From the NCBI GenBank assembly GCA_030526935.1, contig JAUNBY010000164.1, positions 1 to 6,861 of the forward strand: DNA of 6,861 bases, read 5' to 3'. Each line of letters opens with the position of its first letter. The first letter of the stretch is position 1. This DNA is from Clostridia bacterium. GTDB lineage: Bacteria > Bacillota > Clostridia > Christensenellales > Aristaeellaceae. Below, piece by piece: positions 1-6,676 of this stretch. Made by a program: the position numbers and the translations under genes. The notes under the pieces are model-generated. The model saw only the letters and a list, made by a program, of their open reading frames with translations. It had not been told where the DNA came from and ran no database searches.

Positions 1-68
1 CGTAAACGGGAATGCCTTTCAAAAGGCGAATAACATGGCCTCGATTGGGAAAACTATAGAAAAATCCC
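1..68. other. 5' flank of oxdC, no gene identified
   Basis: This stretch holds no gene I can support. A small stem-loop (GCCTT/AAGGC with a TCAA loop, 14-27) has no T run after it, so it is not a convincing terminator. A second weak pairing, TTGGGA at 45-50 with TCCCAA at 65-70, would close a 14-base A-rich loop and overlap the first bases of the ribosome binding site. TATAGA at 55-60 resembles a -10 box, but no acceptable -35 lies 16-18 bases upstream. The oxdC promoter is therefore either weak, regulator-dependent or outside the window. In frame 1 a short reading frame ends at TAA 31-33 and could be the tail of an upstream gene, but ten codons are too few to judge. Confidence 0.3.
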
Positions 69-75
69 AAGGAGG
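69..75 (+). promoter_or_regulatory. Ribosome binding site of oxdC
   Basis: AAGGAGG lies six bases before ATG 82. This decides the start: the in-frame TTG at 76 directly abuts the Shine-Dalgarno sequence and cannot be used, so translation begins at 82. Confidence 0.9.
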
Positions 76-81
76 TTGTCA

Positions 82-1386
82 ATGGACAGGCGTTATATTA
101 AAAGGATGCAGGAAAAGCTGGATCAGCTCAAGGAAGCGGGGCGACCCGAACCTATCAGAAGCGACGGCGCGGGGGCGCTGGATTTAGGCCCGCGCAACTT
201 CAAACGCGACGAGGAGAACCCGGATATGCTCGTTCCCCCTGCGACGGACGTGGGGCTTATTCCCAATTTGAAGTTCTCGTTTTCGGACACTCACATGAAG
301 CTTCGACCGGGCGGCTGGTCGCGCGAGATAACGAAGCGGGAACTGGCGATATCCGATACATTCGCGGTAGTTGACATGAACCTGTCGCCCGGAGTTCGCG
401 AGATGCATTCGCACCAGCAGTCGGAGTTCGGCTTTGTGCTGGTTGGAGGTGCGCGCGTTACGGCGGTTGACGAAATGGGTCGCAATTTCATAGCCGATTG
501 CTCTCCCGGCGAAGGCTGGATATTCCCCAAAAACGTCCCTCATTCTATTCAGGGACTTCACGAGGGCTGCGAATTCTTGATGTTTTTCGACAAGGGAGAG
601 TATTCCGAGGACAATACCTTCTCTATAAGCGAGCTTTTCTCCCATTTGCCCAAGGACGTGCTTTCGGCGAACTTCGGCTGCGACGAATCCGCGTTCGACC
701 ATATTCCGCTTCAGGAGGTATATATAACCGACGGAGGCGACCCCGGAACCATAGAATCGCAAACCATTCAGTCCCCGACGGGAAACGTGCCTGATACCTT
801 TAAGCACGAACTCATAAAGGTCAAGCCAATCGTGGGCAGCGGAGGCACGCTTCGAATACTCGATAACCGCAATTTCCCCGCCTGCGACACCGTGGCGATG
901 GCCATGGTAGAGATAGAACCGGGCGCGATGAGGGAGATTCACTGGCATACGAATAACGATGAATTCCAATACTATATTCAGGGACAGGTGCGCATGACGG
1001 TATTCATGCCCGGGCCAAAGGCGCGCACGTTTAACTATCAGGCGGGCGACGTGGGATATGTTCCGGTTGGCGGATTTCACTATGTTCAGAATATAGGGGA
1101 CGAAAAGGTCATATACCTCGAAGTGTTCAATTCCAACCACTATTCGGACATATCGCTCGCCCAGTGGATGGCGAATACTCCCCGCGAGGTCATTAAAAGC
1201 ATACTCAACCTCCCCGACGACTTCATCGACGGCCTTAAAAAGCAAAGCGACCCGGTCGTCAGGTATTCCGGCTTTGAATTCCCGCCGGCAAAGGGTACGC
1301 CGCAGAACGTCAGATACTATAAGGATTTTGACTTTAAGAAACAGCCGGTGGATATAGGATCGGGAAATGTCATAAACGCAAAATAA
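82..1386 (+). CDS. oxdC: Oxalate decarboxylase, bicupin, Mn-dependent (OxdC/OxdD family)
   Basis: The 434-residue product matches Bacillus subtilis OxdC (385 residues, recalled from memory) over nearly its whole length, including a shared NPDMLVPP stretch near the N-terminus. That family splits oxalate into formate and CO2 using Mn and catalytic O2, consuming a proton. The first cupin carries the Mn ligands H109, H111, E115 and H154, with R106. The second carries H287, H289, E294 and H333, with R284 and E347. All sit at a constant +14 offset from the OxdC numbering. The lid reads SEDNT at 175-179 and keeps the catalytic glutamate (E176, OxdC E162), which argues for decarboxylase rather than oxidase activity. 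S110 replaces OxdC W96, while its partner W288 (OxdC W274) is kept. No signal peptide is present, so the enzyme is cytoplasmic. About 40 extra C-terminal residues (391-434) have no counterpart in OxdC. The gene is monocistronic within the window and converges on the kinase gene. Confidence 0.93.
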   Translation: MDRRYIKRMQEKLDQLKEAGRPEPIRSDGAGALDLGPRNFKRDEENPDMLVPPATDVGLIPNLKFSFSDTHMKLRPGGWSREITKRELAISDTFAVVDMNLSPGVREMHSHQQSEFGFVLVGGARVTAVDEMGRNFIADCSPGEGWIFPKNVPHSIQGLHEGCEFLMFFDKGEYSEDNTFSISELFSHLPKDVLSANFGCDESAFDHIPLQEVYITDGGDPGTIESQTIQSPTGNVPDTFKHELIKVKPIVGSGGTLRILDNRNFPACDTVAMAMVEIEPGAMREIHWHTNNDEFQYYIQGQVRMTVFMPGPKARTFNYQAGDVGYVPVGGFHYVQNIGDEKVIYLEVFNSNHYSDISLAQWMANTPREVIKSILNLPDDFIDGLKKQSDPVVRYSGFEFPPAKGTPQNVRYYKDFDFKKQPVDIGSGNVINAK

Positions 1387-1430
1387 ACATTGTCGCCTCC
1401 GCGCAAAGCGCCGCCGGTGAGTATCCGGGT

Positions 1431-1464
1431 TTGCGTAAAGCGGCAAGCCGTCGAGATGACGCAA
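1431..1464. other. Stem-loop between convergent oxdC and kinase genes
   Basis: TTGCGT (1431-1436) pairs with ACGCAA (1459-1464). Inside lies a smaller pairing, CGGC (1441-1444) with GCCG (1447-1450). The structure fills the end of the 78-base gap between the two convergent stop codons. No T run follows on either strand, so it is at best a weak or factor-dependent bidirectional terminator, and it may be chance pairing. Confidence 0.25.
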
Positions 1465-4296
1465 TCAGGTCATCTGTAAGTACGCGTTATAAATATCCTT
1501 CAACATAAATGGCTTGCCTATATGCGCGTTCATGCCGCTTTTGATGCAGTTTTGCGCGTCCGTAGACAGGGCGTTTGCGGTCATGGCGAATATCAATACG
1601 CTCTTCGCGTCGCTTCTTGGAAGGGCGCGAATGGCTCTTGTCGCGCTCATGCCGTCCATGACGGGCATACGAACGTCCATGAGTATTAAATCGTAGAAGC
1701 CTTCAGGGGACCCTTTGAATTTGTCGATTGCTTCCAAGCCGTTGAACGCCGCGTCGACATGGGCGCCCGTATATTCCAACAGGCCGAGCGCGACCTGCAT
1801 ATTTATCGCGTTGTCCTCGACGACGAGCAGATTTAGCCCCTCGAAATACCTTGCCGGATCGTCTTTTTCCGCGCTGTTTTCGATTGACGTCGCGCAACGT
1901 TTGCCGCAGGCAATGCCAAAGGGCAATTCCACGCGGAACGTGCTTCCGGCATTGACCCGACTTGTGACTGAGATTTCTCCGCCCATCATTTCGACAAATC
2001 GCTTGGTTATCGAAAGCCCCAGTCCCGTTCCGCCGTACACGCTCGTTACGCTCGAGTGCTCCTGCTCGAATGACATAAACACGCGGTCGATGTTTTCGCT
2101 TGAGATGCCACATCCCGTATCGCGCACTTCAAAGGCTACCCTCGTCTTTCCGCCATCATGTCGAATTTCCTCGACCGACAGCGTTATTTCGCCTCCGTTT
2201 GGGGTAAACTTTACGGCGTTTGACAGCAGATTTGTCAAAATCTGATTGAGCCTGAGCGAGTCGCCGATGAGAGCGTCCTCGAATCGACCATTTACGATAA
2301 GATTGAAACTGATTTGTTTTGACTGCGCCTGAACGTCGAACGTCGCCTTGATGCCGCGCAAAACAAGTCCAAGATCGAACGGATCGCTGTGAAGTTCGAC
2401 CTTTCCGCTCTCGATTTTGGACATATCCAAAACGTCGTTTATAAGGGCGAGGAGATGTTGCGATGAGAGCTGTATTTTTTCGATATAATCGCGTATCATG
2501 TCGTTATTGTCGATATGTCTCTTCATCAGTTCGGTCATGCCTACTATGCCATTTATCGGAGTTCGTATTTCATGGGACATATGCGAGAGGAACAGGCCTT
2601 TCGCTCTGCTCGTGGCCTCGGCTCTATCCAGTTCTCCCTGTATCCTCAGGGAGCGCACTCGGGAATACGATACTATTATAAGTATCGTGCCTATAAGCAG
2701 TATGAACGCGCCAAATACGACGATGACCAAGACGGGGTTTGAATAGACGATGTTTCTCAGAGATAATCTCGACGTACCCGTAAAAACGAGATTGGCGCTT
2801 CCTATAGCGGTCCTCCGGGTGGAGCTTATTGAGTTGAGAGCTTTATTGAAAATGGTCAGAAGATTCGCGTTTACCGGGCGCGGAATGGCGAAGGAAATAT
2901 CACGGGTGTTGTCGAAAAGCGAGACCGAAAACAGGTTTCGGAATATGTTCTGTTGAGATTGTTTCTCTATCATTGGGGACAGGCCGTAGGCGATGTCGGC
3001 CTCACCGTCGTTGACTGCGCTTAGCATGTCGTACATGGTTTTATAATATACGGCTTTAGCTTTTATATTTGACGGAAGGCGCCTGCCCTCCAATAAAGCG
3101 CAAATGAGGTTGTCGTCGGGGTAGGTAACGGAGTTGTTGCGTATTACCTGGTCCGTAAGCGTGGTATACGATTGCGTCAGCGCAAGCTCCATTGACTCCG
3201 AATGCGCCTCGTCGCCAAGGAAGAAGCCGAGCACGTCCGCGTCGCCGTCTAAGACGATTTGAAGTGCCGCGGCGTAGGTATCGGCAAATATGTATTCAAA
3301 CTCCAAACCGGAAAAATCCGCAACTATTGAAAGTATATCGACGACTATGCCGTTATGACTGCAGCTTTCGTCATCGACGCAGTAAAACGGATGAAAAAGC
3401 TCCGGAAGCGCGACGGTGACGACCTTCTTGGATTTCACGTATTCCCGCTCGTCGTCATTTAAAACAAGTCCGCGAGAGCCGGCATCCGGGAAGTTTTTCT
3501 CATAGCATTCCTCGGCAAAATCAGGATTTGATTCCAATATGTATGTAAGCGCCTTGTTCATCTGGTCAAGAATCGTCCGGTTCCCGGGAACTGTGACTAT
3601 GTAATGAGGCTGGGCGTTAAAATAGGCGACGCAGCGATACTCCCCGGTGTCGTCGGCGGCGTTCCCGAGCAGAAGATCCACATGTTCGTTTTCAAGGTAA
3701 TATTTAAGCGATCCATCTACGAGTTGATCGATGGAGTATGCGATTATTTCACAGTCAAGTCCCTCCATGGCGAGAAACTCCTTCAGCCGGCGTATATTTT
3801 CGTCGGCCCTGTCATATACGCCTATGGTCTTGCCGTTTAAATCGGAATAATCAAATCCACGAATCGACGTATCGTCCCATTTGGCGAGTATCACCGACCT
3901 TGATGCTCCGCAGCTGTATTCGGGATAGCCGAAATATTGCTCAAAGGCGGGGGCATAGTATGTTCCGCCCATCAAATCAAATCTGCCCTCTAAAAACTCT
4001 TCCAGCATCATTTCGTTGGTCGTGTCTATGTACTCATATTTCCATCCGGTATACTTCGCTATCTCGTTGAGATAATCGACGACCAGTCCATAGCGGGTAC
4101 CGTCTTCTGACGTCATCGTAAAGCCATCCAGGTTGGGAAACGCGACTTTTAATGCCGCCGCGTTTCCCGCAGATTCATTGGCAAATGCAGGAAACGCGAA
4201 TGGAAGAATGACGAATAAAGCGACGGAGAGCTTCAGTAAAAAGCGTCGGACGCTCTTTTTATCGACGCCATTGTGAATACATCTTCCAAATGCCAT
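1465..4296 (-). CDS. Hybrid sensor histidine kinase with two periplasmic solute-binding domains
   Basis: The 943-residue protein is built like BvgS-type hybrid kinases. In order it shows a signal peptide or first membrane segment (about 13-39, hydrophobic run ending AFA), two tandem SBP_bac_3-like Venus-flytrap domains (about 48-272 and 291-500), a membrane helix (about 520-544), and a short charged linker. These are followed by a HisKA domain with phosphoacceptor H575 in SHMSHEIRTP, a HATPase_c domain and a receiver domain. The ATPase keeps N693 in the N-box, DTGCG at 726-730, and GGTGLG at 755-760. The receiver keeps E827, D828, phosphoacceptor D874, T906 and K928. There is no PAS domain, no HPt and no DNA-binding output, so phosphotransfer must use partners elsewhere. 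ATG 4296 is chosen over an upstream in-frame TTG at 4338 because it has an AAAGGGG site and directly precedes the signal sequence. It lies 96 bases after the lipase gene, on the same strand. The sensed ligand is unknown, and both sensor domains lack the usual amino-acid-binding arginine. Confidence 0.93.
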   Translation of the reverse strand: MAFGRCIHNGVDKKSVRRFLLKLSVALFVILPFAFPAFANESAGNAAALKVAFPNLDGFTMTSEDGTRYGLVVDYLNEIAKYTGWKYEYIDTTNEMMLEEFLEGRFDLMGGTYYAPAFEQYFGYPEYSCGASRSVILAKWDDTSIRGFDYSDLNGKTIGVYDRADENIRRLKEFLAMEGLDCEIIAYSIDQLVDGSLKYYLENEHVDLLLGNAADDTGEYRCVAYFNAQPHYIVTVPGNRTILDQMNKALTYILESNPDFAEECYEKNFPDAGSRGLVLNDDEREYVKSKKVVTVALPELFHPFYCVDDESCSHNGIVVDILSIVADFSGLEFEYIFADTYAAALQIVLDGDADVLGFFLGDEAHSESMELALTQSYTTLTDQVIRNNSVTYPDDNLICALLEGRRLPSNIKAKAVYYKTMYDMLSAVNDGEADIAYGLSPMIEKQSQQNIFRNLFSVSLFDNTRDISFAIPRPVNANLLTIFNKALNSISSTRRTAIGSANLVFTGTSRLSLRNIVYSNPVLVIVVFGAFILLIGTILIIVSYSRVRSLRIQGELDRAEATSRAKGLFLSHMSHEIRTPINGIVGMTELMKRHIDNNDMIRDYIEKIQLSSQHLLALINDVLDMSKIESGKVELHSDPFDLGLVLRGIKATFDVQAQSKQISFNLIVNGRFEDALIGDSLRLNQILTNLLSNAVKFTPNGGEITLSVEEIRHDGGKTRVAFEVRDTGCGISSENIDRVFMSFEQEHSSVTSVYGGTGLGLSITKRFVEMMGGEISVTSRVNAGSTFRVELPFGIACGKRCATSIENSAEKDDPARYFEGLNLLVVEDNAINMQVALGLLEYTGAHVDAAFNGLEAIDKFKGSPEGFYDLILMDVRMPVMDGMSATRAIRALPRSDAKSVLIFAMTANALSTDAQNCIKSGMNAHIGKPFMLKDIYNAYLQMT

Positions 4297-4392
4297 AATT
4301 GAGTTTCCCCTTTTGTATCTTTGCCGTAAGTAGAACAACGCCGGTTTTTATATAGTACAGCGCGATTTGCGAAGAAGGTTTAATATCATGGC
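4297..4392 (-). other. Intercistronic gap, lipase to kinase
   Basis: The 96-base gap holds no hairpin with a T run, so nothing obvious stops lipase transcription from reaching the kinase gene. A TATATA stretch (4353-4358 region, - strand) could be a -10 box, but no good -35 precedes it. A separate kinase promoter is possible but unsupported. Confidence 0.35.
4307..4313 (-). promoter_or_regulatory. Ribosome binding site of the kinase gene
   Basis: On the - strand AAAGGGG ends ten bases before ATG 4296. It is a G-rich, rather distant site and is similar to that of the BIG2 gene (AAAGGGGG). It supports the 4296 start over the longer TTG frame. Confidence 0.55.
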
Positions 4393-5637
4393 TTATCCGT
4401 ACAATGCGTTTACCCAGGCGATGTAAGCCTCCGGGGAATGAGCGTGTGCGGTTCCCTTCATTCCCGCGAGCAGATTTCGCCAGTCCATTGATAGCAGATA
4501 ATTTCCAAGCGTCGCCCTGTCGCATGGGAGTTTAAGCCCGACGAGCATAGCCGTAAGGTTGACGGCATACTGGCTGTTGCCGATTTCGTTGAGCATCTGC
4601 TGAAGGCCGATGCGCTGTTCCGAGCCATAAGACAGCACAAGCGCGAGAGAAGAAAAGTAGGCGTAAGGATTGTGCGTTCCCTGCTTGTTTGTAAAGGTAA
4701 TGGCGTTGGTATAATGCTTAAGTGTTGGGGAGTATTTCCGGCATTCGGCGATCATGCGCTGAACCGTGCCGGGCGTCTGTCCGGCGTAGGCTTCACCGAG
4801 AAATTGCGCAAATCCCGTTTTCATACGCGAGAACACCTTGCCCTTATTGGAAAGGTTGACGCTTCGGCCGTACACGCGATAGTTCCAGGACGCCAGAGGT
4901 ATGCGGGTTATAAAGTCACCGGGGTTGTTGATGGCAAAAAGGTTGTTGAGGCTGCCCTTGCCGTAAAGATTCTTTTTGCGGGTAGTGGAGGGAGTGGCTG
5001 AGGTGTAGCAAAAAACCTTGCAGCCGAGATTTCCCGCCGTCAGCCTGGCGCCGACTATATTGCCAACGGCAGCTCCGCGACTATGCCCGAATATCCAGAA
5101 TATACTGTCCTTTGCGTCGGTTTTCACGTAATCGGAAACGCTTTGCATCAGGCGATCAGCGGCGATGGAAAAGCCGCGGTGTTCGTTTGAGCTTCCCATA
5201 TTAAAGTTGCTCACCCATTGATAGCCCTGAGTGCCGCTAATGGCTATGACGTACAACCTGTAAGCGCGTTTTCCCACAACGATGTCCTTGCCCGCAAGCA
5301 CATATGACGCGTAATCGTTGTCATCGGCGGAGAATGCGCCGCTATTGTAATTAAAAGAGGTAATATCCTCAAAACCCATATTGTTAAGGGCGTTTTTGAT
5401 ATAGCTCTCATTATGCGCGCTGGCGGCGAGGGTTACGGAGGCTATGGCTAATTTGGGCTTAAGCTTTGTGTCCTTGCCTGAGAACAGGCTGTCGTCGTAA
5501 TCAAATGTGGCTGTGACGCGTGTTCCGCTCAAATTGCCGAAACTCGCGGTTATAGTCTGAGCCAGAGCGGATATCGGGAGCAATACCGCTAATACCGCTA
5601 TAAGTATTATCGCCGTTATGCGTTTAAAAACGCGCAT
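4393..5637 (-). CDS. Secreted class 3 lipase-like serine hydrolase
   Basis: The 414-residue protein begins with a clear signal peptide (1-26, ending SALA before Q27) and is predicted to be exported. The mature part has the alpha/beta-hydrolase layout of class 3 lipases. There is an oxyanion-hole strand IAISGTQ (131-137), a nucleophile elbow GHSRGA (184-189, S186), a following NNPGDFITRIP stretch with probable catalytic D241, and a C-terminal HSPEAY motif with probable catalytic H400. The N-terminal YDDSLF (47-52) and NMGFEDI (86-92) segments match those seen in clostridial members of the family. The likely reaction is hydrolysis of lipid or other carboxyl esters outside the cell; the substrate cannot be told from sequence. 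ATG 5637 is chosen because GGAGGAG precedes it by five bases; the in-frame GTG at 5643 overlaps that site. It lies 58 bases after the BIG2 gene, separated by a hairpin, and 96 bases before the kinase. Confidence 0.85.
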   Translation of the reverse strand: MRVFKRITAIILIAVLAVLLPISALAQTITASFGNLSGTRVTATFDYDDSLFSGKDTKLKPKLAIASVTLAASAHNESYIKNALNNMGFEDITSFNYNSGAFSADDNDYASYVLAGKDIVVGKRAYRLYVIAISGTQGYQWVSNFNMGSSNEHRGFSIAADRLMQSVSDYVKTDAKDSIFWIFGHSRGAAVGNIVGARLTAGNLGCKVFCYTSATPSTTRKKNLYGKGSLNNLFAINNPGDFITRIPLASWNYRVYGRSVNLSNKGKVFSRMKTGFAQFLGEAYAGQTPGTVQRMIAECRKYSPTLKHYTNAITFTNKQGTHNPYAYFSSLALVLSYGSEQRIGLQQMLNEIGNSQYAVNLTAMLVGLKLPCDRATLGNYLLSMDWRNLLAGMKGTAHAHSPEAYIAWVNALYG

Positions 5638-5642
5638 TAACA

Positions 5643-5649
5643 CTCCTCC
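5643..5649 (-). promoter_or_regulatory. Ribosome binding site of the lipase gene
   Basis: GGAGGAG on the - strand lies five bases before ATG 5637. It is the strongest ribosome binding site on this strand and excludes the overlapping GTG at 5643 as a start. Confidence 0.85.
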
Positions 5650-5655
5650 AATTCA

Positions 5656-5685
5656 CGCAAAGAGGCTCGCCCTTTCGGGCGAGCC
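5656..5685 (-). terminator. Intercistronic hairpin, probable partial terminator
   Basis: A perfect 9-bp GC-rich stem (5664-5672 with 5677-5685) closes a four-base loop. Read on the - strand the loop is GAAA, a stable GNRA tetraloop. The stem is followed by TCTTTGCG, a short and interrupted T stretch, so termination is probably incomplete. It begins 10 bases after the BIG2 stop codon and ends about 20 bases before the lipase start. This leaves no room for a full lipase promoter downstream of it. It may lower lipase expression relative to the BIG2 protein or protect the 3' end of the upstream message. Confidence 0.7.
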
Positions 5686-5695
5686 GTCGGGCGGT

Positions 5696-6646
5696 TTACT
5701 TAACCGTTATCTTGCAGGTATCCGTCTGAGCGTATCCGTTGGTCATGGTTATGGTCGTCGTTCCGGCAGATACCGCCGTAACGACGCCCGAACCGTCAAC
5801 CGTCGCGATGGTGGGATCGGCGCTTGTCCAGGTGATGCTCTTCGCCGTTTCGCTGGCGTTCGCGGGCTTTATGACCGACTTGAGCGTCACGGAAGACGGC
5901 TTTTTCTTAGTGGTTCCGTCGACATAGATCGTCGCCTTTTTCTGCTTGATATCGACGGTGATTACCCTGACGGTTATTTTATCGTTAACTTTTTTCTGAC
6001 CCTTGACGGTTGCGGTTATTACGGTGGTGCCCGCTTTCTTGGCCTTTATTACTCCGCGGGCTGTTATGGACATTACCTGAGCCTTGCCGGATTTCCAATT
6101 GACCTGAGTTTTAGAAGTACCGGTAATCTCGGCTTCCAATACAGGCATGGTTGCACCCTTTACCGCTTCGTACACATCTCCGACCTTGACAAATGCGTTT
6201 TCAACCTCAGTAACCTTGATAGTTATGGCCGGATCGGGATCTACTGGAGGAGTCGTGACGCGGTCGAGCGAGGCTGCGATGGCAATCACGCCATAATTTT
6301 CGAATCCGGGAAGAATCATATTTGCGCTTATGTTCATCTTGTCGCCGTTTATAACGCAATTTACGGCGACGGGATCCATGCCGGGCACGGCCAGAGTCAA
6401 TGCTTGACCTTCGTAAGAGTATTGCCCCGCCAACGGCCAGGATTGTCCCAAACTGGCCGCGCTGATATTCAGATTAAAAGTTGAGTTCTCGCTAAACTGC
6501 GCTGTCGCCGTTACAGGTATGGTTAAAATCGAAGCGCTGGCCGTTCCACTTCCCGTCCATTCCCCGACGATGCCGGTATCCGCCGACGCCGACGCCAGCA
6601 TCAGGCATAGTATGCAAATGACGGCAACCATAATAGTCTTCTTCAT
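5696..6646 (-). CDS. Secreted protein with two BIG2 (bacterial Ig-like) domains
   Basis: The 316-residue protein has a signal peptide (1-22, ending SASA before D23, with no lipobox cysteine at the cleavage site). An N-terminal beta-rich domain follows (about 24-130). It opens with GEW (28-30) and alternates strands in the way of small lipocalin-like extracytoplasmic domains; this assignment is only by pattern. A proline- and aspartate-rich linker (132-139) leads to two BIG2-type Ig-like domains, about 142-229 and 231-316. Each shows the typical W-x-S (W184, W273), G-V-I/V-x-A and AGTTxIT signature. BIG2 domains serve as spacers or adhesive modules on cell-surface proteins. No sortase motif, membrane anchor or S-layer domain is visible, so the protein may be freely secreted. 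It is the first gene after the 6726-6754 promoter. ATG 6646 has AAAGGGGG eight bases upstream. The function is unknown. Confidence 0.85.
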   Translation of the reverse strand: MKKTIMVAVICILCLMLASASADTGIVGEWTGSGTASASILTIPVTATAQFSENSTFNLNISAASLGQSWPLAGQYSYEGQALTLAVPGMDPVAVNCVINGDKMNISANMILPGFENYGVIAIAASLDRVTTPPVDPDPAITIKVTEVENAFVKVGDVYEAVKGATMPVLEAEITGTSKTQVNWKSGKAQVMSITARGVIKAKKAGTTVITATVKGQKKVNDKITVRVITVDIKQKKATIYVDGTTKKKPSSVTLKSVIKPANASETAKSITWTSADPTIATVDGSGVVTAVSAGTTTITMTNGYAQTDTCKITVK

Positions 6647-6654
6647 TAATTCGT

Positions 6655-6662
6655 CCCCCTTT
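6655..6662 (-). promoter_or_regulatory. Ribosome binding site of the BIG2 gene
   Basis: On the - strand AAAGGGGG ends eight bases before ATG 6646, at normal spacing. It is G-rich rather than the canonical AGGAGG, like that of the kinase gene. Confidence 0.7.
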
Positions 6663-6676
6663 ATCTCTGGAAAACA

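Noticed and set aside
14..27. Hairpin GCCTT-TCAA-AAGGC as a terminator for a gene left of the window.
   Set aside because: The stem is short and no T run follows on the + strand.
2..187. An open frame entering the window at position 2 and running into oxdC until TAG near 185.
   Set aside because: A real upstream gene would have to overlap oxdC by over 100 bases and read through its strong ribosome binding site. The part inside oxdC looks like a frame-shifted shadow.
1401..1411. Short palindrome GCGC-AAA-GCGC after the oxdC stop.
   Set aside because: Four base pairs and a three-base loop with no T run are too weak to call a terminator.
184..1464. A 426-codon open frame on the - strand covering most of oxdC and abutting the kinase stop codon.
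   Set aside because: It is antisense to a confidently identified enzyme, its product is arginine- and histidine-rich with no recognisable domain, and no ribosome binding site was seen. It is a shadow of the codon use of oxdC.
4297..4338. A longer kinase start at the in-frame TTG 4338.
   Set aside because: It adds 14 residues in front of the signal sequence, has no good ribosome binding site, and the ATG at 4296 is better placed.
4259..4525. An 88-codon - strand frame spanning the lipase end and kinase start.
   Set aside because: It overlaps both real genes in another frame, has no recognisable domain and is best explained as a shadow.
5720..6230. The two BIG2 domains as a DNA-level repeat that could recombine.
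   Set aside because: The domains share only scattered protein motifs; I see no long matching stretch of bases between them.
5618..6484. A 288-codon open frame on the + strand antisense to the BIG2 gene and the start of the lipase gene.
   Set aside because: It is tyrosine-, glycine- and arginine-rich with no domain and no ribosome binding site, and it runs across a hairpin and two real genes. It is the complement of threonine/valine-rich BIG2 repeats.
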